64,000 bases of DNA, taken from NCBI GenBank assembly GCA_029624815.1, contig JARSSH010000036.1, positions 1 to 64,000 on the forward strand, written 5' to 3'. Position 1 is the first letter of the stretch, and every line of letters begins with the position of its first letter. Of this stretch, positions 17,295-27,561 are shown piece after piece. This DNA comes from Candidatus Competibacter sp. Lineage in GTDB: Bacteria > Pseudomonadota > Gammaproteobacteria > Competibacterales > Competibacteraceae. Position numbers and translations under genes: made by a program. The notes beneath the pieces were generated by a model, which saw only the letters and a program-made list of their open reading frames with translations, did no database searches and was not told where the DNA came from.

Positions 17295-17900
17295 GTGCTG
17301 GTCATTGGGCTAACGGGCGGCATCGGCAGCGGCAAGACGGCGGTCAGTGACCGCTTCGCGCGGCACGGCGTACCGGTCATCGATACCGACCTGATCGCTC
17401 GCGAACTGGTCGAGCCCGGCCAACCCGCCCTGACCGACATCGTGGCCGAGTTCGGATCGAACTGCCTCGGCCGCGATGGCCGGCTGCACCGCGCACGCCT
17501 GCGCGAACGGGTTTTCGCCGATCCCGTTGGACGTCGGCGGCTTGAGGCCATCCTGCATCCCCGCATCCGCGCCGCGGTGCGGGAGCGCATTGCCGCCTTG
17601 ACCGCCACCCCCTATTGTCTGGTGGTCATTCCGCTGCTGGCGGAGACCGGCATGACCAATCTGGTGGATCGCGTACTGGTGGTGGATACGTCCGAAGCCG
17701 AGCAGATCCACCGGGTCATGGCGCGCGACCGGATCGACGCGACCCAGGCGCGGGCTATTCTGGCCGCCCAAGCCCAGCGCGATCGGCGGCTCGCGCTGGC
17801 GAACGATATTCTGGAAAACGACGGCGACTTTGTGGAACTGGATCGTCGGGTCACCGCCCTGCACCAACAGTATTCGATGCTGGCCGCCCACCGAATTTGA
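17295..17900 (+). CDS. coaE: Dephospho-CoA kinase CoaE
   Basis: Last step of coenzyme A synthesis: phosphorylates the 3' hydroxyl of dephospho-CoA. The 201 residues start with the P-loop VIGLTGGIGSGKTAVSDRF, followed by DTDLIARELVEPGQPAL and a lid region (RVMARDRI). The start is GTG, three bases after the pilD stop, so translation is probably coupled. The pilD-coaE-zapD order is common in gammaproteobacteria. Confidence 0.96.
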   Translation: MLVIGLTGGIGSGKTAVSDRFARHGVPVIDTDLIARELVEPGQPALTDIVAEFGSNCLGRDGRLHRARLRERVFADPVGRRRLEAILHPRIRAAVRERIAALTATPYCLVVIPLLAETGMTNLVDRVLVVDTSEAEQIHRVMARDRIDATQARAILAAQAQRDRRLALANDILENDGDFVELDRRVTALHQQYSMLAAHRI

Positions 17901-17989
17901 GACCGGCGGCCCTTTGGATTACGGTGGACAACCCCCATGTCTTCGCATCCGACCCGCCACAATATATCATCGCGCCCGCGAGGCCGCCC

Positions 17990-18760
17990 TTGTACCCAGC
18001 CATCTGCTACGAACACCCCCTGAATGAACGCGCCCGTTCGCTGCTGCGCCTGGAATTCCTGTTTCAGCAGGTAAACCATGCCATTGCCGGGCATTCAAGC
18101 TGGGACAGCCGCACCGCGTTGCAGGGTTTATTCGATCTTCTGGCGCTAACCGGACGCAATGAATTCAAAAAAGATTTACTCAAGGAGTTGGAACGGCATG
18201 GCGCCACTTTGAACCGCCTGCGGCAAGCTCCCGGCGTACACCCCCCCACCCTGGACAGCATACTGGCGGAAATCGGTTCGGTCATCGGGCAGGTTCATGG
18301 CCTGGACAGCCTAGCGCTGGAGGCGGTGCGGAAAACCGACTTCCTCGGCGCCATCCACAAGCGGAGCCAAATTCCCGGCGGCACCTGCCGGTTCGATCTT
18401 CCAGCGTTTTACCACTGGCTACAACAGGATGCTCCGACCCGTACCAACCACCTGCGGGAGTGGCTGGACCCTCTGCTTCCTTTGCAGCAAGCCACCACGT
18501 TGATTCTTCGGCTCATTCGCGAGAGCACCACACCCCGGCCGGAAATCGCCGTGCAGGGCTTTTTCCAACGGGGCCTCGACAGCAGCGCACCCCATCAGCT
18601 CGTTCGGGTTCTGCTACCGCCTGGCACTCCCTTTTTTCCAGAAATCAGCGGCGGCCGGCACCGTTTTGCGATCCATTTTCTCGAACAACCGAACCCCAAT
18701 CGCCGAGCCGTCCAGATCTCGTCCGATATCGCCTTCGATCTGGTCTGCTGCGCCATCTGA
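17990..18760 (+). CDS. zapD: Cell division protein ZapD
   Basis: FtsZ-associated protein that bundles FtsZ filaments. About 256 residues with the family opening YEHPLNERARSLLRLEFLFQQ, the segment RFDLPAFYHWLQQD and the C-terminal GRHRFAIHFLEQPN. No ATG or GTG fits the conserved N terminus; a TTG at 17990 gives the family-like start, with GAGG some 10 bases upstream. A longer in-frame reading overlaps coaE and is not needed. Convergent with mutT. Confidence 0.88.
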   Translation: MYPAICYEHPLNERARSLLRLEFLFQQVNHAIAGHSSWDSRTALQGLFDLLALTGRNEFKKDLLKELERHGATLNRLRQAPGVHPPTLDSILAEIGSVIGQVHGLDSLALEAVRKTDFLGAIHKRSQIPGGTCRFDLPAFYHWLQQDAPTRTNHLREWLDPLLPLQQATTLILRLIRESTTPRPEIAVQGFFQRGLDSSAPHQLVRVLLPPGTPFFPEISGGRHRFAIHFLEQPNPNRRAVQISSDIAFDLVCCAI

Positions 18761-18787
18761 ATCCAGCTCCGACCGCACCGTCGGCGC

Positions 18788-19222
18788 TCATGCGGCTCGG
18801 CCGGCTTTTCCAGCCTCGCCGCGCAAGGCGGCGACAATCGGCGCGTCGGCGGCGGGGAACGCGAATTGCTCCATTTCGCCCGGCGATACCCAAATGAGCG
18901 ACTGCCCTTCTCGACCGCGCGGTTCGCCCTGGAAGTCGGTCACCCGCCAGACATCCAGCAGCACGCGCCGATCAGGGTAGGCATGCCCAGTCTGGAGCAA
19001 CGGCTCGGCGGCTCGCACCGTGATGCCCAGTTCCTCATGCAGCTCGCGGCCAAGCGCGCCGCGGACCGATTCGCCGTACTCCACCTTGCCGCCGGGAAAC
19101 TCCCACAATCCACCCTGATGAACGTGGTCGGGCCGGCGGGCGATCAGCACCGCGCCAGCGGCGCCGACGACAATCCCCACCGCCACATGCACGAAGCTTC
19201 GTTCTCCGTCGTCGACGTTCAC
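18788..19222 (-). CDS. mutT: MutT-like 8-oxo-dGTP diphosphatase
   Basis: Nudix hydrolase that removes oxidised dGTP from the nucleotide pool. The 144 residues contain a perfect Nudix box, [23 protein letters not shown] (G-x5-E-x7-RE-U-x-EE-x-G-U) at about residues 44-67, and the MutT context [17 protein letters not shown]. The GTG start at 19222 overlaps the argJ TGA by four bases, so translation is coupled. SecA-argJ-mutT order is typical of gammaproteobacteria. No fused thiamine phosphate synthase domain is present. Confidence 0.93.
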   Translation of the reverse strand: MNVDDGERSFVHVAVGIVVGAAGAVLIARRPDHVHQGGLWEFPGGKVEYGESVRGALGRELHEELGITVRAAEPLLQTGHAYPDRRVLLDVWRVTDFQGEPRGREGQSLIWVSPGEMEQFAFPAADAPIVAALRGEAGKAGRAA

Positions 19223-20409
19223 GTCCGGTACTCGGCGTTGATGCGCACATAGTCGAAGGACAGGTCAGTGGTCCAGACTCGCGTCGCCGCTTCTCCCCGC
19301 CCGAGTCCGACCCGGATGGCGATCTCGGGCCGCGCCATGACGCGCCGACCCTGTTCCTCGGTGTAATCCGGGGCTCGGCCGCCATCGCGGACAAGGCAAA
19401 TCCCATCGAGATAAATCGTCACCCGCTCCAAGTCGAGCGCCTCCAGCCCGGACCGTCCCACCGCCGCCAGAATCCGCCCCCAGTTGGGATCGGAGGCGAA
19501 AAAGGCGGTTTTGACCAGCGGCGAGTGGGCGATGGCGTAGGCTACCTCCCGACACTCGGCGGCGTCCCGGCCACCCTCGACTCGCACGGTGATGAACTTG
19601 GTGGCGCCCTCGCCGTCGCGGACAATGGCTTGCGCCAAATCGGCGCACACCTCGTTCACGGCGGCGGCGAAGCAGGCGTGGTCGTTACCCGTCGCCGGGA
19701 CATGCGCCCCGGACTGGCCGGTGGCCAGCAACACGCAGGCGTCGTTGGTCGAGGTATCGCCATCCACGGTGATGGCATTGAAGGAATCGGCGACCGCTTC
19801 GTGCAGGATTCGCCGTAACAACGCTGGGTCCACGGCGGCGTCGGTGGCGACGAAAGCCAGCATCGTGGCCATGTCCGGCCGGATCATGCCGGCGCCCTTG
19901 GCGATACCGGTGATCGTCGCCTCCCGCCCGGACAGTGTCAGCCGACGCGACGCCCACTTCGGTCGGGTATCGGTGGTCATGATGCCAGCGGCGGCTTCCA
20001 TCCAACCGTCCGGCCGCAGCGCCGCCAGCGCTCCCGGCAGGCCGGTGATCAAGCGAAATAGCGGCAACGGCTCGCCGATCACTCCGGTGGAAAACGGCAA
20101 CACTTCTTCCGGCTGGCAACCGGTCCGCTCCGCCAGCGCCCGACAGGTGGCCTCGGCGTCGGCCAGTCCCTGCCGGCCGGTGCCGGCGTTGGCGTTGCCG
20201 GTGTTGATCACCAGGTAGCGCGGACTGGCGGCGGCCAGATGCGCGCGCGCCACCACGACCGGGGCGGCGCAAAAGGCGTTACGGGTGAATACGGCGGCGG
20301 CCTGGGTTCCCGCCGCCAGCTCGACCACCGCCAGATCGCGGCGATCGGGATATTTGATGCCGGCGCAGGCGGTTCCCAAGCGGATGCCGGCAACGGTTAG
20401 CGGTTCCAT
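19219..20409 (-). CDS. argJ: Arginine biosynthesis bifunctional protein ArgJ
   Basis: Ornithine acetyltransferase / N-acetylglutamate synthase of the cyclic arginine pathway. The 396-residue precursor cleaves itself before the Thr in the MATMLAF motif; the preceding KGAGMIRPD is also conserved. Other marks are [12 protein letters not shown] and [14 protein letters not shown] at 20409 has GGGGAAG upstream. It lies 13 bases after secA and overlaps mutT. Confidence 0.96.
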   Translation of the reverse strand: MEPLTVAGIRLGTACAGIKYPDRRDLAVVELAAGTQAAAVFTRNAFCAAPVVVARAHLAAASPRYLVINTGNANAGTGRQGLADAEATCRALAERTGCQPEEVLPFSTGVIGEPLPLFRLITGLPGALAALRPDGWMEAAAGIMTTDTRPKWASRRLTLSGREATITGIAKGAGMIRPDMATMLAFVATDAAVDPALLRRILHEAVADSFNAITVDGDTSTNDACVLLATGQSGAHVPATGNDHACFAAAVNEVCADLAQAIVRDGEGATKFITVRVEGGRDAAECREVAYAIAHSPLVKTAFFASDPNWGRILAAVGRSGLEALDLERVTIYLDGICLVRDGGRAPDYTEEQGRRVMARPEIAIRVGLGRGEAATRVWTTDLSFDYVRINAEYRT

Positions 20410-20422
20410 CGTGTCTTCCCCT

Positions 20423-23152
20423 TCAGTCCAACTGACCGTGGCAGTGTTTGTACTTCTTACCCGAACCGCAGGGACAGGGTTCGTTGCGACCGACCTTGCG
20501 GCCCTCGCGCACGAATGGGGTATGCGCGGCCTCTTCCTGTTGCCGCCGGCGAATTTCAATGCCCGAATCGTCTGCCTCGCCGTCCCCCGCCGCCAACGCC
20601 GAAGCCTCGGCGTGCTCGAAGCGCATGGCGGTCGGCGCTGGCCGGCGCGGTTCGGGGATCGGTTCCGGTTCGGTCTGAAACTGGGCTCGCGCCAGGAAAC
20701 CGATCACCTCGTGGTGGATGCGCTGCACCAGCGCCTGGAACATCTCGAAGGCTTCGCGCTTGTACTCCTGTTTGGGGTTCTTTTGGGCGTAGCCGCGCAA
20801 ATGAATGCCCTGACGCAGGTAATCCATGGCCGCCAGATGCTCGCGCCAGTGGGTGTCCAGCACTTGCAGCAGCACCGCCTTTTCGAACTGCCGCATCCAG
20901 GCCGCGCCGGCCAGAGCCTCCTTACCGGCGTAAACCTGCTCCAGTTCGGCGTGGATCCGTTCGCGCAGCGATTCTTCGTGCAGGTCGTGATCGGCTTCCA
21001 GCCAGGCGCCGACCGGCAATCGCAGTCCGAATTCCTTTTCCAACGCCTGCTCCAGTTCGGCCACATCCCACTGTTCTTCCAAACTTTGTGGCGGGATATA
21101 CCGATCGATCGTTTGCTTGAGCACTTCGGCGCTCATGTCCTTCAACGTGACCGACACATCGTCCGCCGCCATCAACTCATTGCGCCAGCCGTACATGACC
21201 TTGCGCTGGTCGTTGGCGACGTCGTCGAATTCCAGCAGGTTCTTGCGGATGTCGAAATTATGGGCCTCGACCTTGCGCTGGGCGTTTTCGATCGCCTTGG
21301 TCACCCAGGGATGTTCGATGGCCTCGTTCTTCTCCATGCCCAGCTTCTGCATCAGCCCCGCCACCCGGTCGGAGGCGAAGATGCGCAGCAGATTGTCCTG
21401 CAACGACAGGTAGAAACGGCTGGAGCCGGGATCGCCCTGACGGCCGGAGCGACCGCGCAACTGGTTGTCGATGCGCCGCGATTCGTGACGTTCGGTGCCG
21501 ATCACATGCAAGCCGCCGGCGGCCACCACCCGTTCGTGCCGTTGCTGCCAAGCGTTGCGAATCTCCTCGCGGGCCGCCGCATCGGCGTCCGGACCCAGCG
21601 CCTTCAATTCCGCTTGCAGGTTGCCGCCCAGCACGATGTCGGTGCCGCGGCCGGCCATGTTGGTCGCGATCGTCACCGTGCCCGGCTGGCCGGCCTGGAC
21701 GATGATCTCCGCCTCCCGCTCGTGCTGCTTGGCGTTCAGCACCTGATGAGGAATCTTTTCCTTGTCCAGCAGCGTGGCCAGCAGCTCCGAGACTTCGATG
21801 GAGGTGGTGCCGACCAAGGTCGGCTGGCCGCGCTTGCGGCAATCGCGGATATCTTCCAACACCGCCTCGAACTTCTCCTGTGGGGTCAGGAACACCAAAT
21901 CGCCCATATCCTTGCGCACCATCCGCAGGTGGGTGGGCACCACGATGACTTCCAGGCCGTAGATCTGCTGGAATTCGAAGGCCTCGGTGTCGGCGGTGCC
22001 GGTCATGCCGGCCAGCTTCTGGTACAGACGGAAGTAATTCTGGAAAGTGATCGAGGCCAGCGTTTGGTTCTCGGCCTGGATCGGCACTTTTTCCTTGGCT
22101 TCGATGGCCTGATGCAGACCGTCCGACCAGCGCCGGCCGGGCATGGTGCGACCGGTGAATTCATCGACGATAATGACCTCGCCGCCGCGCACGATGTACT
22201 CGACATCCCGGTGAAACAGGGCATGCGCGCGCAGACAGGCGTTCACATGATGGAACACCCCGAGGTTGGCGGCGTCGTACAAGCTCTCGCCGCCGTGCAA
22301 CAGCCCCGCTTCCAGCAGCAGATCCTCGACCTGCTGGTGGCCGTCCTCGGTCAGGTAGACCTGCTTGGCCTTTTCGTCCACCCAGTAGTGGCCCGGCCCC
22401 TCTTCTTCCTTCTGGCGGGTCAGGCGGGGAATGATTTCGTTGACCCGGCGGTACAGTTCGGAGCTTTCCTCGGCCGGACCAGAAATGATCAGGGGCGTGC
22501 GCGCCTCGTCGATCAGGATCGAGTCCACCTCGTCCACCAACGCGTAGTGCAGATCCCGTTGCACTTTCTGCTCCAACCCGAACGCCATGTTGTCGCGCAG
22601 GTAATCGAAGCCGTATTCGTTATTGGTGCCATAGGTGATATCGGCGCCGTAGGCGATGCGTTTCTCCTCCGGGCTCATGCCGGCGACGACGACATCGACG
22701 CTCATGCCCAAAAAGCGATAAATCTGGCCCATCCAGTCGGCGTCGCGGCGAGCCAGATAGTCGTTGACCGTGATGACATGCACACCCTTACCGGTCAGGG
22801 CGTTCAGATACACCGGCAAGGTCGCGACCAGGGTCTTGCCCTCGCCGGTGCGCATTTCGGCGATCTTGCCCTCGTGCAGCACCATGCCGCCGATCAACTG
22901 CACGTCGAAATGCCGCATCTCCAGAGTGCGCTTGCTGGCCTCGCGCACCACCGCGAAGGCTTCCGGCAGCAGCGCGTCGAGCTTTTCGCCCTGTCCCAAA
23001 CGGTTTTTGAATTCGTCGGTCTTGGCGCGCAAATCCGCGTCGCTCAACGCCGCGATGCCCGATTCCAGGGCATTGATGCGCTCCACCTCCTTGCGCATGC
23101 GGCGGATCACACGGTCGTTGCGACTACCAAAAATGCTTTTCAAAATGTTCAT
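20423..23152 (-). CDS. secA: Preprotein translocase ATPase SecA
   Basis: Motor of the Sec export pathway, working with SecYEG. The 909 residues include Walker A as [17 protein letters not shown], the DEAD-type [16 protein letters not shown], helicase motifs [15 protein letters not shown] and [18 protein letters not shown], and the C-terminal zinc finger ([16 protein letters not shown]) that contacts SecB and ribosomes. ATG at 23152 (MNILKSIFG) is preferred over a TTG one codon earlier. No secM lies upstream; a decayed toxin gene separates it from lpxC. Confidence 0.98.
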   Translation of the reverse strand: MNILKSIFGSRNDRVIRRMRKEVERINALESGIAALSDADLRAKTDEFKNRLGQGEKLDALLPEAFAVVREASKRTLEMRHFDVQLIGGMVLHEGKIAEMRTGEGKTLVATLPVYLNALTGKGVHVITVNDYLARRDADWMGQIYRFLGMSVDVVVAGMSPEEKRIAYGADITYGTNNEYGFDYLRDNMAFGLEQKVQRDLHYALVDEVDSILIDEARTPLIISGPAEESSELYRRVNEIIPRLTRQKEEEGPGHYWVDEKAKQVYLTEDGHQQVEDLLLEAGLLHGGESLYDAANLGVFHHVNACLRAHALFHRDVEYIVRGGEVIIVDEFTGRTMPGRRWSDGLHQAIEAKEKVPIQAENQTLASITFQNYFRLYQKLAGMTGTADTEAFEFQQIYGLEVIVVPTHLRMVRKDMGDLVFLTPQEKFEAVLEDIRDCRKRGQPTLVGTTSIEVSELLATLLDKEKIPHQVLNAKQHEREAEIIVQAGQPGTVTIATNMAGRGTDIVLGGNLQAELKALGPDADAAAREEIRNAWQQRHERVVAAGGLHVIGTERHESRRIDNQLRGRSGRQGDPGSSRFYLSLQDNLLRIFASDRVAGLMQKLGMEKNEAIEHPWVTKAIENAQRKVEAHNFDIRKNLLEFDDVANDQRKVMYGWRNELMAADDVSVTLKDMSAEVLKQTIDRYIPPQSLEEQWDVAELEQALEKEFGLRLPVGAWLEADHDLHEESLRERIHAELEQVYAGKEALAGAAWMRQFEKAVLLQVLDTHWREHLAAMDYLRQGIHLRGYAQKNPKQEYKREAFEMFQALVQRIHHEVIGFLARAQFQTEPEPIPEPRRPAPTAMRFEHAEASALAAGDGEADDSGIEIRRRQQEEAAHTPFVREGRKVGRNEPCPCGSGKKYKHCHGQLD

Positions 23153-23170
23153 CAAAAAGTTCTCGCGAGA

Positions 23171-23570
23171 CTATGGGTTAACCTGCCAATCTTCCACCAT
23201 CAACCGGGTATGCGGGTAAATTCGCGGGTGCTGTGAGTGCCCAACCAAGCCATGAGCGCGGGCGATGGCGGCGACTTGCAAGTCGTAAGGACCATGGGTT
23301 TGCCTTGGCGAGCCAGGAGGCGCGGATTTCGCCGAAATGGTGCGCGGCTTTGCTGGAAAACGGCAGGCTAGGCAACCAGGCCAACAAGGTCAATAAGTGG
23401 TTACGGTTTTCCTCTGGTTTGCCGCTTTTATAGACGCCATACCACAACTTTGCTTCGACCGGCGCACAAATCCGCGGTTGCTCTCGGCCTGCTCGACGGG
23501 CCTGCTTCACAAAATTGACGTTATTTTTCATCAACGCGATTACGGCATTCGTATCGAGCAAGTCAATCAT
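23171..23570 (-). pseudogene. Broken VapC-like PIN-domain toxin
   Basis: The first 100 or so residues (MIDLLDTNAVIALMKNN, the CAPVEAKLWYGVYKSGKPEEN segment and HFGEIRASWL) match VapC tRNA/RNA endonucleases. Past about base 23295 the family sequence continues in other frames: PYDLQVAAIARAHGLV, then THSTREFTRIPG, then MVEDW before a TAG at 23171. At least three small deletions are needed, near 23291-23296, 23233-23245 and 23196-23211. The second acidic PIN residue (D in YDLQVA) is out of frame, so the toxin should be inactive. Confidence 0.75.
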
Positions 23571-23578
23571 CTAAATCA

Positions 23579-23750
23579 TCAATCCAATTCCTCGCGGGGC
23601 GCGTCAATACCCAAATCATCGTCGGTCATGTCATCCGGGAAATCATCTCCCAGCGTTCCCGCCACCGCCGCAGGGAAAGCTTCGGTATCGTTTGGCGCTG
23701 TAGGTTCCGCCCCAGCGGCAGCGGTTTTGCGCGGCGCCAACGGTGACTGA
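23579..23750 (-). CDS. Possible antitoxin partner of the broken VapC (partial)
   Basis: An open frame ends 8 bases before the VapC start, the usual antitoxin-toxin spacing. Its end is rich in acidic residues (DDFPDDMTDDDLGIDAPREELD region), as in short antitoxins of PIN toxins. No convincing start or DNA-binding domain is seen, and the frame runs on into the lpxC 3' end. It may be a remnant of the antitoxin. Confidence 0.35.
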
Positions 23751-23844
23751 ACCCGGATCGGAAACGACGAACGGCTTTCCGGGATCACCGGAAAGCCGCC
23801 GTGGAAAAGCTGAAAGGGGAGTGACGAACCCGGAACCGGATCGC

Positions 23845-24759
23845 TCAGCGAGTCACTTGCGCTGGCTGCAGATAGCAAATCGGCGATTGCCGTTCGTCGT
23901 TGAAAGTGATCTCTTCCCAAGCGGCGCTGTCGGCCAGCAGCGTGCGCAGTAACCGGTTGTTCAGCGCGTGCCCGGACTTGTAACCGGTAAAGGCGCCGAT
24001 CAGGCTGTGGCCCAGCAGATACAGGTCGCCGATGGCGTCCAGAATCTTGTGCTTGACGAACTCATCCTCGTAACGAAGGCCATCTTCGTTGAGGATACGG
24101 TAATCGTCCACCACGATGGCGTTATCCAGCGTGCCGCCCAATGCCAACCGCCGCTCGCGCAAATACTCCAGATCGCGCATGAACCCGAAAGTCCGCGCCC
24201 GACTTACCTCCTTAACGAAGGAGGTCGTCGAGAAATCCACCACGGCGTGCTGATTGCGGCCCTTGAACAGCGGATGATCGAAGGCGATGGTGAACTCGAC
24301 CTTGAAGCCGGCGAAGGGATCGAAGCGCGCCCATTTGTCGCCCTCCTCGACCACCACCGGCCGCTTGATGCGGATAAAGCGCTTGGGTGCGTTCTGCTCC
24401 TGAATGCCCGCCGACTGGATCAGGAAAACGAAGGGGCCGGCGCTGCCGTCCATGATTGGCACCTCGGCGGCGCTGACGTCCACGTAGGCATTGTCGATGC
24501 CCAAACCCGCGAACGCCGACAGCAGATGCTCGACCGTGGCAATACGGGCTTTGCCCTTGACCAGCGAAGTGGACAGTTGAGTGTCACCAACATTTTGCGG
24601 GCAGGCCTTGATCTCGATCGGTTCCGGCAGGTCGACCCGCCGGAACACGATGCCGGCATCGGGCGCCGCGGGCCGCAACGTCAAATAGACCTTATCGCCG
24701 GTGTGCAAACCGACGCCGGTCGCCCGAATGACATTCTTCAAGGTTCGCTGCCTAATCAC
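23845..24759 (-). CDS. lpxC: UDP-3-O-acyl-N-acetylglucosamine deacetylase LpxC
   Basis: Zinc deacetylase, committed step of lipid A synthesis. The 304 residues (E. coli 305) begin [21 protein letters not shown]. They carry the zinc ligand His in [19 protein letters not shown], and [15 protein letters not shown] plus GHALNNRLL hold the other ligands and catalytic His. GTG at 24759 matches the family N terminus and has GGGGGA upstream; earlier ATGs would add 38 unlikely residues. It follows ftsZ as in other gammaproteobacteria. Confidence 0.96.
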   Translation of the reverse strand: MIRQRTLKNVIRATGVGLHTGDKVYLTLRPAAPDAGIVFRRVDLPEPIEIKACPQNVGDTQLSTSLVKGKARIATVEHLLSAFAGLGIDNAYVDVSAAEVPIMDGSAGPFVFLIQSAGIQEQNAPKRFIRIKRPVVVEEGDKWARFDPFAGFKVEFTIAFDHPLFKGRNQHAVVDFSTTSFVKEVSRARTFGFMRDLEYLRERRLALGGTLDNAIVVDDYRILNEDGLRYEDEFVKHKILDAIGDLYLLGHSLIGAFTGYKSGHALNNRLLRTLLADSAAWEEITFNDERQSPICYLQPAQVTR

Positions 24760-24887
24760 GTTAGGTCCCCCAACACATCGATTGAACTGGAGCATGGCGG
24801 CCGGAGCGGGCGCGGATCGCGCATCCGATGCTCCGCCGATGGGTCCACCAACACCACCGGTCATCGCCGCCAATGTGCATTGCGGTA

Positions 24888-24917
24888 AAGATACCGCAAC
24901 TCGTAGCGATCCTGCAA
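24888..24917 (-). promoter_or_regulatory. lpxC: Candidate lpxC promoter
   Basis: Minus-strand TTGCAG (24912-24917) and TATCTT (24888-24893) are separated by 18 bases, a sigma-70 type arrangement about 130 bases before the lpxC GTG. Confidence 0.5.
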
Positions 24918-24999
24918 CTTTTGTTTCTCAATCGCAACTAAGTCTGTTGTTAAGTTGCGAAAATCCGTACTCCAGTAATCAGATCGACCAAATCCGACC

Positions 25000-25033
25000 A
25001 AAACCGTCGCCCTGCGGTTTCCCGGCGACGGTT
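25000..25033 (-). terminator. Terminator of ftsZ
   Basis: Minus strand: AACCGTCGCC and GGCGACGGTT pair over 10 bp around a 12-base loop, followed by a short T-rich tract. Confidence 0.65.
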
Positions 25034-25065
25034 CGGCCTTCAGGGACCACAAACCTGCGCTCCAC

Positions 25066-26247
25066 TCAATCGGCTTGCCGGCGTAAAAAAGCCGGGATAT
25101 CCAGGTAATCCAGATGATCGGGATCGATCCGTCCGCCCTCGCTCAGACCGTCGCCAACCGCTTTCTGCCGACTGCTCAGCCGATCATGACGAGAAGACAG
25201 TGCATCGCCATCCCCCATGCGCTGCACCAGCTTGAAGGGCGGAATCGCCGCCTCCCGCTCGCGGACGCCACCGGCCTGTTTGGCCGGAATGCCCTGGCCG
25301 ATGCCGGTGGCGACAATGGTGACCCGCAATTCGTTATGCATCTCCGGATCGACCGCCATGCCCACCACCACGTTGGCATCCTCGGACGCCAGCTCCTTGA
25401 TAGTGTTGCCAACCTCGTCGAATTCGCCGATGGTCACATCCATGCCCGAGGTGATATTGACCAGCAGGCCCTTGGCGCCGGCCAGATTGACGTTCTCCAG
25501 CAAGGGGCTGGCGATCGCCGCCTCGGCCGCTTCGCGGGCTCGGCCGTCGCCGACCGCCCGGCCGGTGCCCATCATGGCCATGCCCATCTCGGACATGACG
25601 GTGCGCACGTCGGCGAAATCCACATTGATCATTCCCGGCCGGGTGATCAGTTCGGCGATGCCCTGCACCGCGCCCAGCAACACATCGTTCGCCGCCTTGA
25701 ACGCGTCGAGCAGGCTGGCGCTCTTGCCCAGCACCGTCAGCAGCTTTTCATTGGGGATGGTGATCAGCGAATCCACGGTTTCGCTCAGCTCGCGGATTCC
25801 GCGCAAGGCCACTTCCATGCGCTTCTTGCCCTCGAAGGGAAAGGGCTTGGTCACCACCGCCACGGTCAGCACGCCCATCTCCCGGGCCAGTTGCGCCACC
25901 ACCGGTGCGGCGCCGGTACCGGTGCCGCCGCCCATGCCGGCCGTGATAAACACCATGTCGGCGCCCTGCAGCGCCTCTTTAATCCGTTCGCAATCTTCCT
26001 GCGCGGCCTGCCGGCCAACCTCCGGGTTGGCGCCCGCCCCCAAGCCCTTGGTGATATTGACGCCCATCTGCAAAGTCACCGGCACCGAGCAGGTCTTGAG
26101 CGCCTGCGCGTCGGTATTGGCGCAAATGAAATCCACCCCCTCGATATTGGCGCTCAGCATGTGATGCACGGCATTGCTACCGCCACCGCCGACTCCGATC
26201 ACTTTGATAACGGCGCTTTCCGACTTGGTGTCCATCAATTCGAACAT
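25066..26247 (-). CDS. ftsZ: Cell division GTPase FtsZ
   Basis: Tubulin homologue forming the division ring. The 393 residues contain the nucleotide-binding KVIGVGGGGSNAV, the tubulin signature GMGGGTGTGAAPVVA (about residues 105-119), the T7 region NVDFADVRTVM and the conserved C-terminal peptide DYLDIPAFLRRQAD that binds FtsA and ZipA. AGGAG lies before ATG 26247. It is the last gene of the dcw cluster before lpxC. Confidence 0.98.
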   Translation of the reverse strand: MFELMDTKSESAVIKVIGVGGGGSNAVHHMLSANIEGVDFICANTDAQALKTCSVPVTLQMGVNITKGLGAGANPEVGRQAAQEDCERIKEALQGADMVFITAGMGGGTGTGAAPVVAQLAREMGVLTVAVVTKPFPFEGKKRMEVALRGIRELSETVDSLITIPNEKLLTVLGKSASLLDAFKAANDVLLGAVQGIAELITRPGMINVDFADVRTVMSEMGMAMMGTGRAVGDGRAREAAEAAIASPLLENVNLAGAKGLLVNITSGMDVTIGEFDEVGNTIKELASEDANVVVGMAVDPEMHNELRVTIVATGIGQGIPAKQAGGVREREAAIPPFKLVQRMGDGDALSSRHDRLSSRQKAVGDGLSEGGRIDPDHLDYLDIPAFLRRQAD

Positions 26248-26301
26248 AACGGCATCTCCTCGATCAGTAGTTATCGACCCAACAATTAACGACCCAACCG
26301 C

Positions 26302-27537
26302 CTAAAAATTCCCCTGAAACCAGTTTCTCATGCGAGTCCACAGCCCCTTGCGGCCCACTCGCGACGCCGGGCCCAAACGAGCCAACCGGCGGTTCTCGTT
26401 GCCGAACAACAGCAACCCCACCGCAGTGGAATAAATGGGGTTGCACACCACATCCTCCAGACCGGTCACATCGTGCGGCAGGCCCAAGCGCACCGGCATG
26501 TGAAATATTTCCTCGGCCAATTCCACGACGCCTTCCATCCTGGAACTGCCACCGCTCAGCACCACGCCGGCGGCAACCAGGTTCTCGAAACCGCTGCGTT
26601 GCAATTCTTCCCGAGCCAGCTCGAAAAATTCCTCGTAGCGCGGTTCGACCACTTCGGCCAGGGCGCGGCGCGAAAGCGACCGCGCCGCCCGGTCGCCGAC
26701 GCTGGCGACATCGATCTGTTGCTCGGGTCGCGTCAGTTGCTTGAGGCAGCAGGCATGTCCGATCTTGATGTCCTCGGCCGATTGGGTCGGCGTGCGGAAG
26801 GCGACGGCGATATCGTTGGTCACCTGATCGCCGGCGATCGGAATGACGCTGGTGTGACTGATCGCACCCTGGGTGAACACCGCCAAGTCGGTGGTGCCGC
26901 CGCCGATATCGATCAGGTAGACGCCCAACTCCTTTTCGTCCGGATTCAGCACCGCCCGGCTGGAAGCCATTTGTTGCAGGATGATGTCGTCCACCTCCAA
27001 GCCGCAGCGCTGCACGCACTTGACGATATTCTGGGCGGCGCTCACCGCGCCAGTCACGATGTGCACTCGCGCCTCCAGCCGCACCCCGGACATGCCGACG
27101 GGATCCTGGATGCCTTCCTGGCCATCGATGATGAACTCCTGCGGCAGGATGTGCAGAATCTTCTGGTCGGCTGGAATCGCCACCACCCGCGCCGCCTCCA
27201 TCACGCGCTCGACGTCTTCCGGTGTGGCCTCCCGATTCTTGATGCCGGTCACTCCATGCGAATTGAGCCCGCGGATGTGGCTGCCGGAAATACCCGTGTA
27301 AACCGAATGGATCTGGCAACCCGCCATTCGCTCGGCTTCGTCCACCGCATGCTGAATCGACTGCACGGTCGACTCGATATTGACGACGACTCCTTTCTTC
27401 AGGCCCCGAGAGGGATGCGTGCCGATGCCAACCACCTCGATGGCCCCGTCCGAATCGACTTCGCCGACGATGACCGCCACTTTCGAGGTGCCAATATCGA
27501 GCCCGACGATCAAGTTCTTGTTTTCTTTCCTGGACAT
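26302..27537 (-). CDS. ftsA: Cell division protein FtsA
   Basis: Actin-like ATPase that anchors FtsZ to the membrane. The 411 residues start NLIVGLDIGTSKVAVIVGEV and include the 1C domain (SVYTGISGSHIRGLNSHGV), the phosphate-binding LIDIGGGTTDLAVF and GVVLSGGSSRMEGV. A C-terminal amphipathic tail (RKGLWTRMRNWFQGNF) serves as membrane-targeting sequence. GAGAGG precedes the ATG. Lies between ftsQ and ftsZ. Confidence 0.97.
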   Translation of the reverse strand: MSRKENKNLIVGLDIGTSKVAVIVGEVDSDGAIEVVGIGTHPSRGLKKGVVVNIESTVQSIQHAVDEAERMAGCQIHSVYTGISGSHIRGLNSHGVTGIKNREATPEDVERVMEAARVVAIPADQKILHILPQEFIIDGQEGIQDPVGMSGVRLEARVHIVTGAVSAAQNIVKCVQRCGLEVDDIILQQMASSRAVLNPDEKELGVYLIDIGGGTTDLAVFTQGAISHTSVIPIAGDQVTNDIAVAFRTPTQSAEDIKIGHACCLKQLTRPEQQIDVASVGDRAARSLSRRALAEVVEPRYEEFFELAREELQRSGFENLVAAGVVLSGGSSRMEGVVELAEEIFHMPVRLGLPHDVTGLEDVVCNPIYSTAVGLLLFGNENRRLARLGPASRVGRKGLWTRMRNWFQGNF

Positions 27538-27561
27538 GTCCCGGTCCTCTCCCGCGATAAT

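Larger units (their letters stand above)
24760..25065 (-). other. Intergenic region ftsZ-lpxC with promoter and terminator
   Basis: About 306 bases holding the ftsZ terminator (25000-25033), the candidate lpxC promoter (24888-24917) and, just upstream of it, an inverted repeat of 7-bp arms CGCAACT (24933-24939) and AGTTGCG (24953-24959) that could be an operator. No gene is supported. Confidence 0.6.

Noticed and set aside
20285..23236. 983-codon plus-strand open frame
   Set aside because: It lies entirely over secA and part of argJ on the opposite strand; the protein is Gln/His/Arg-rich without motifs and is a GC-driven shadow of secA.
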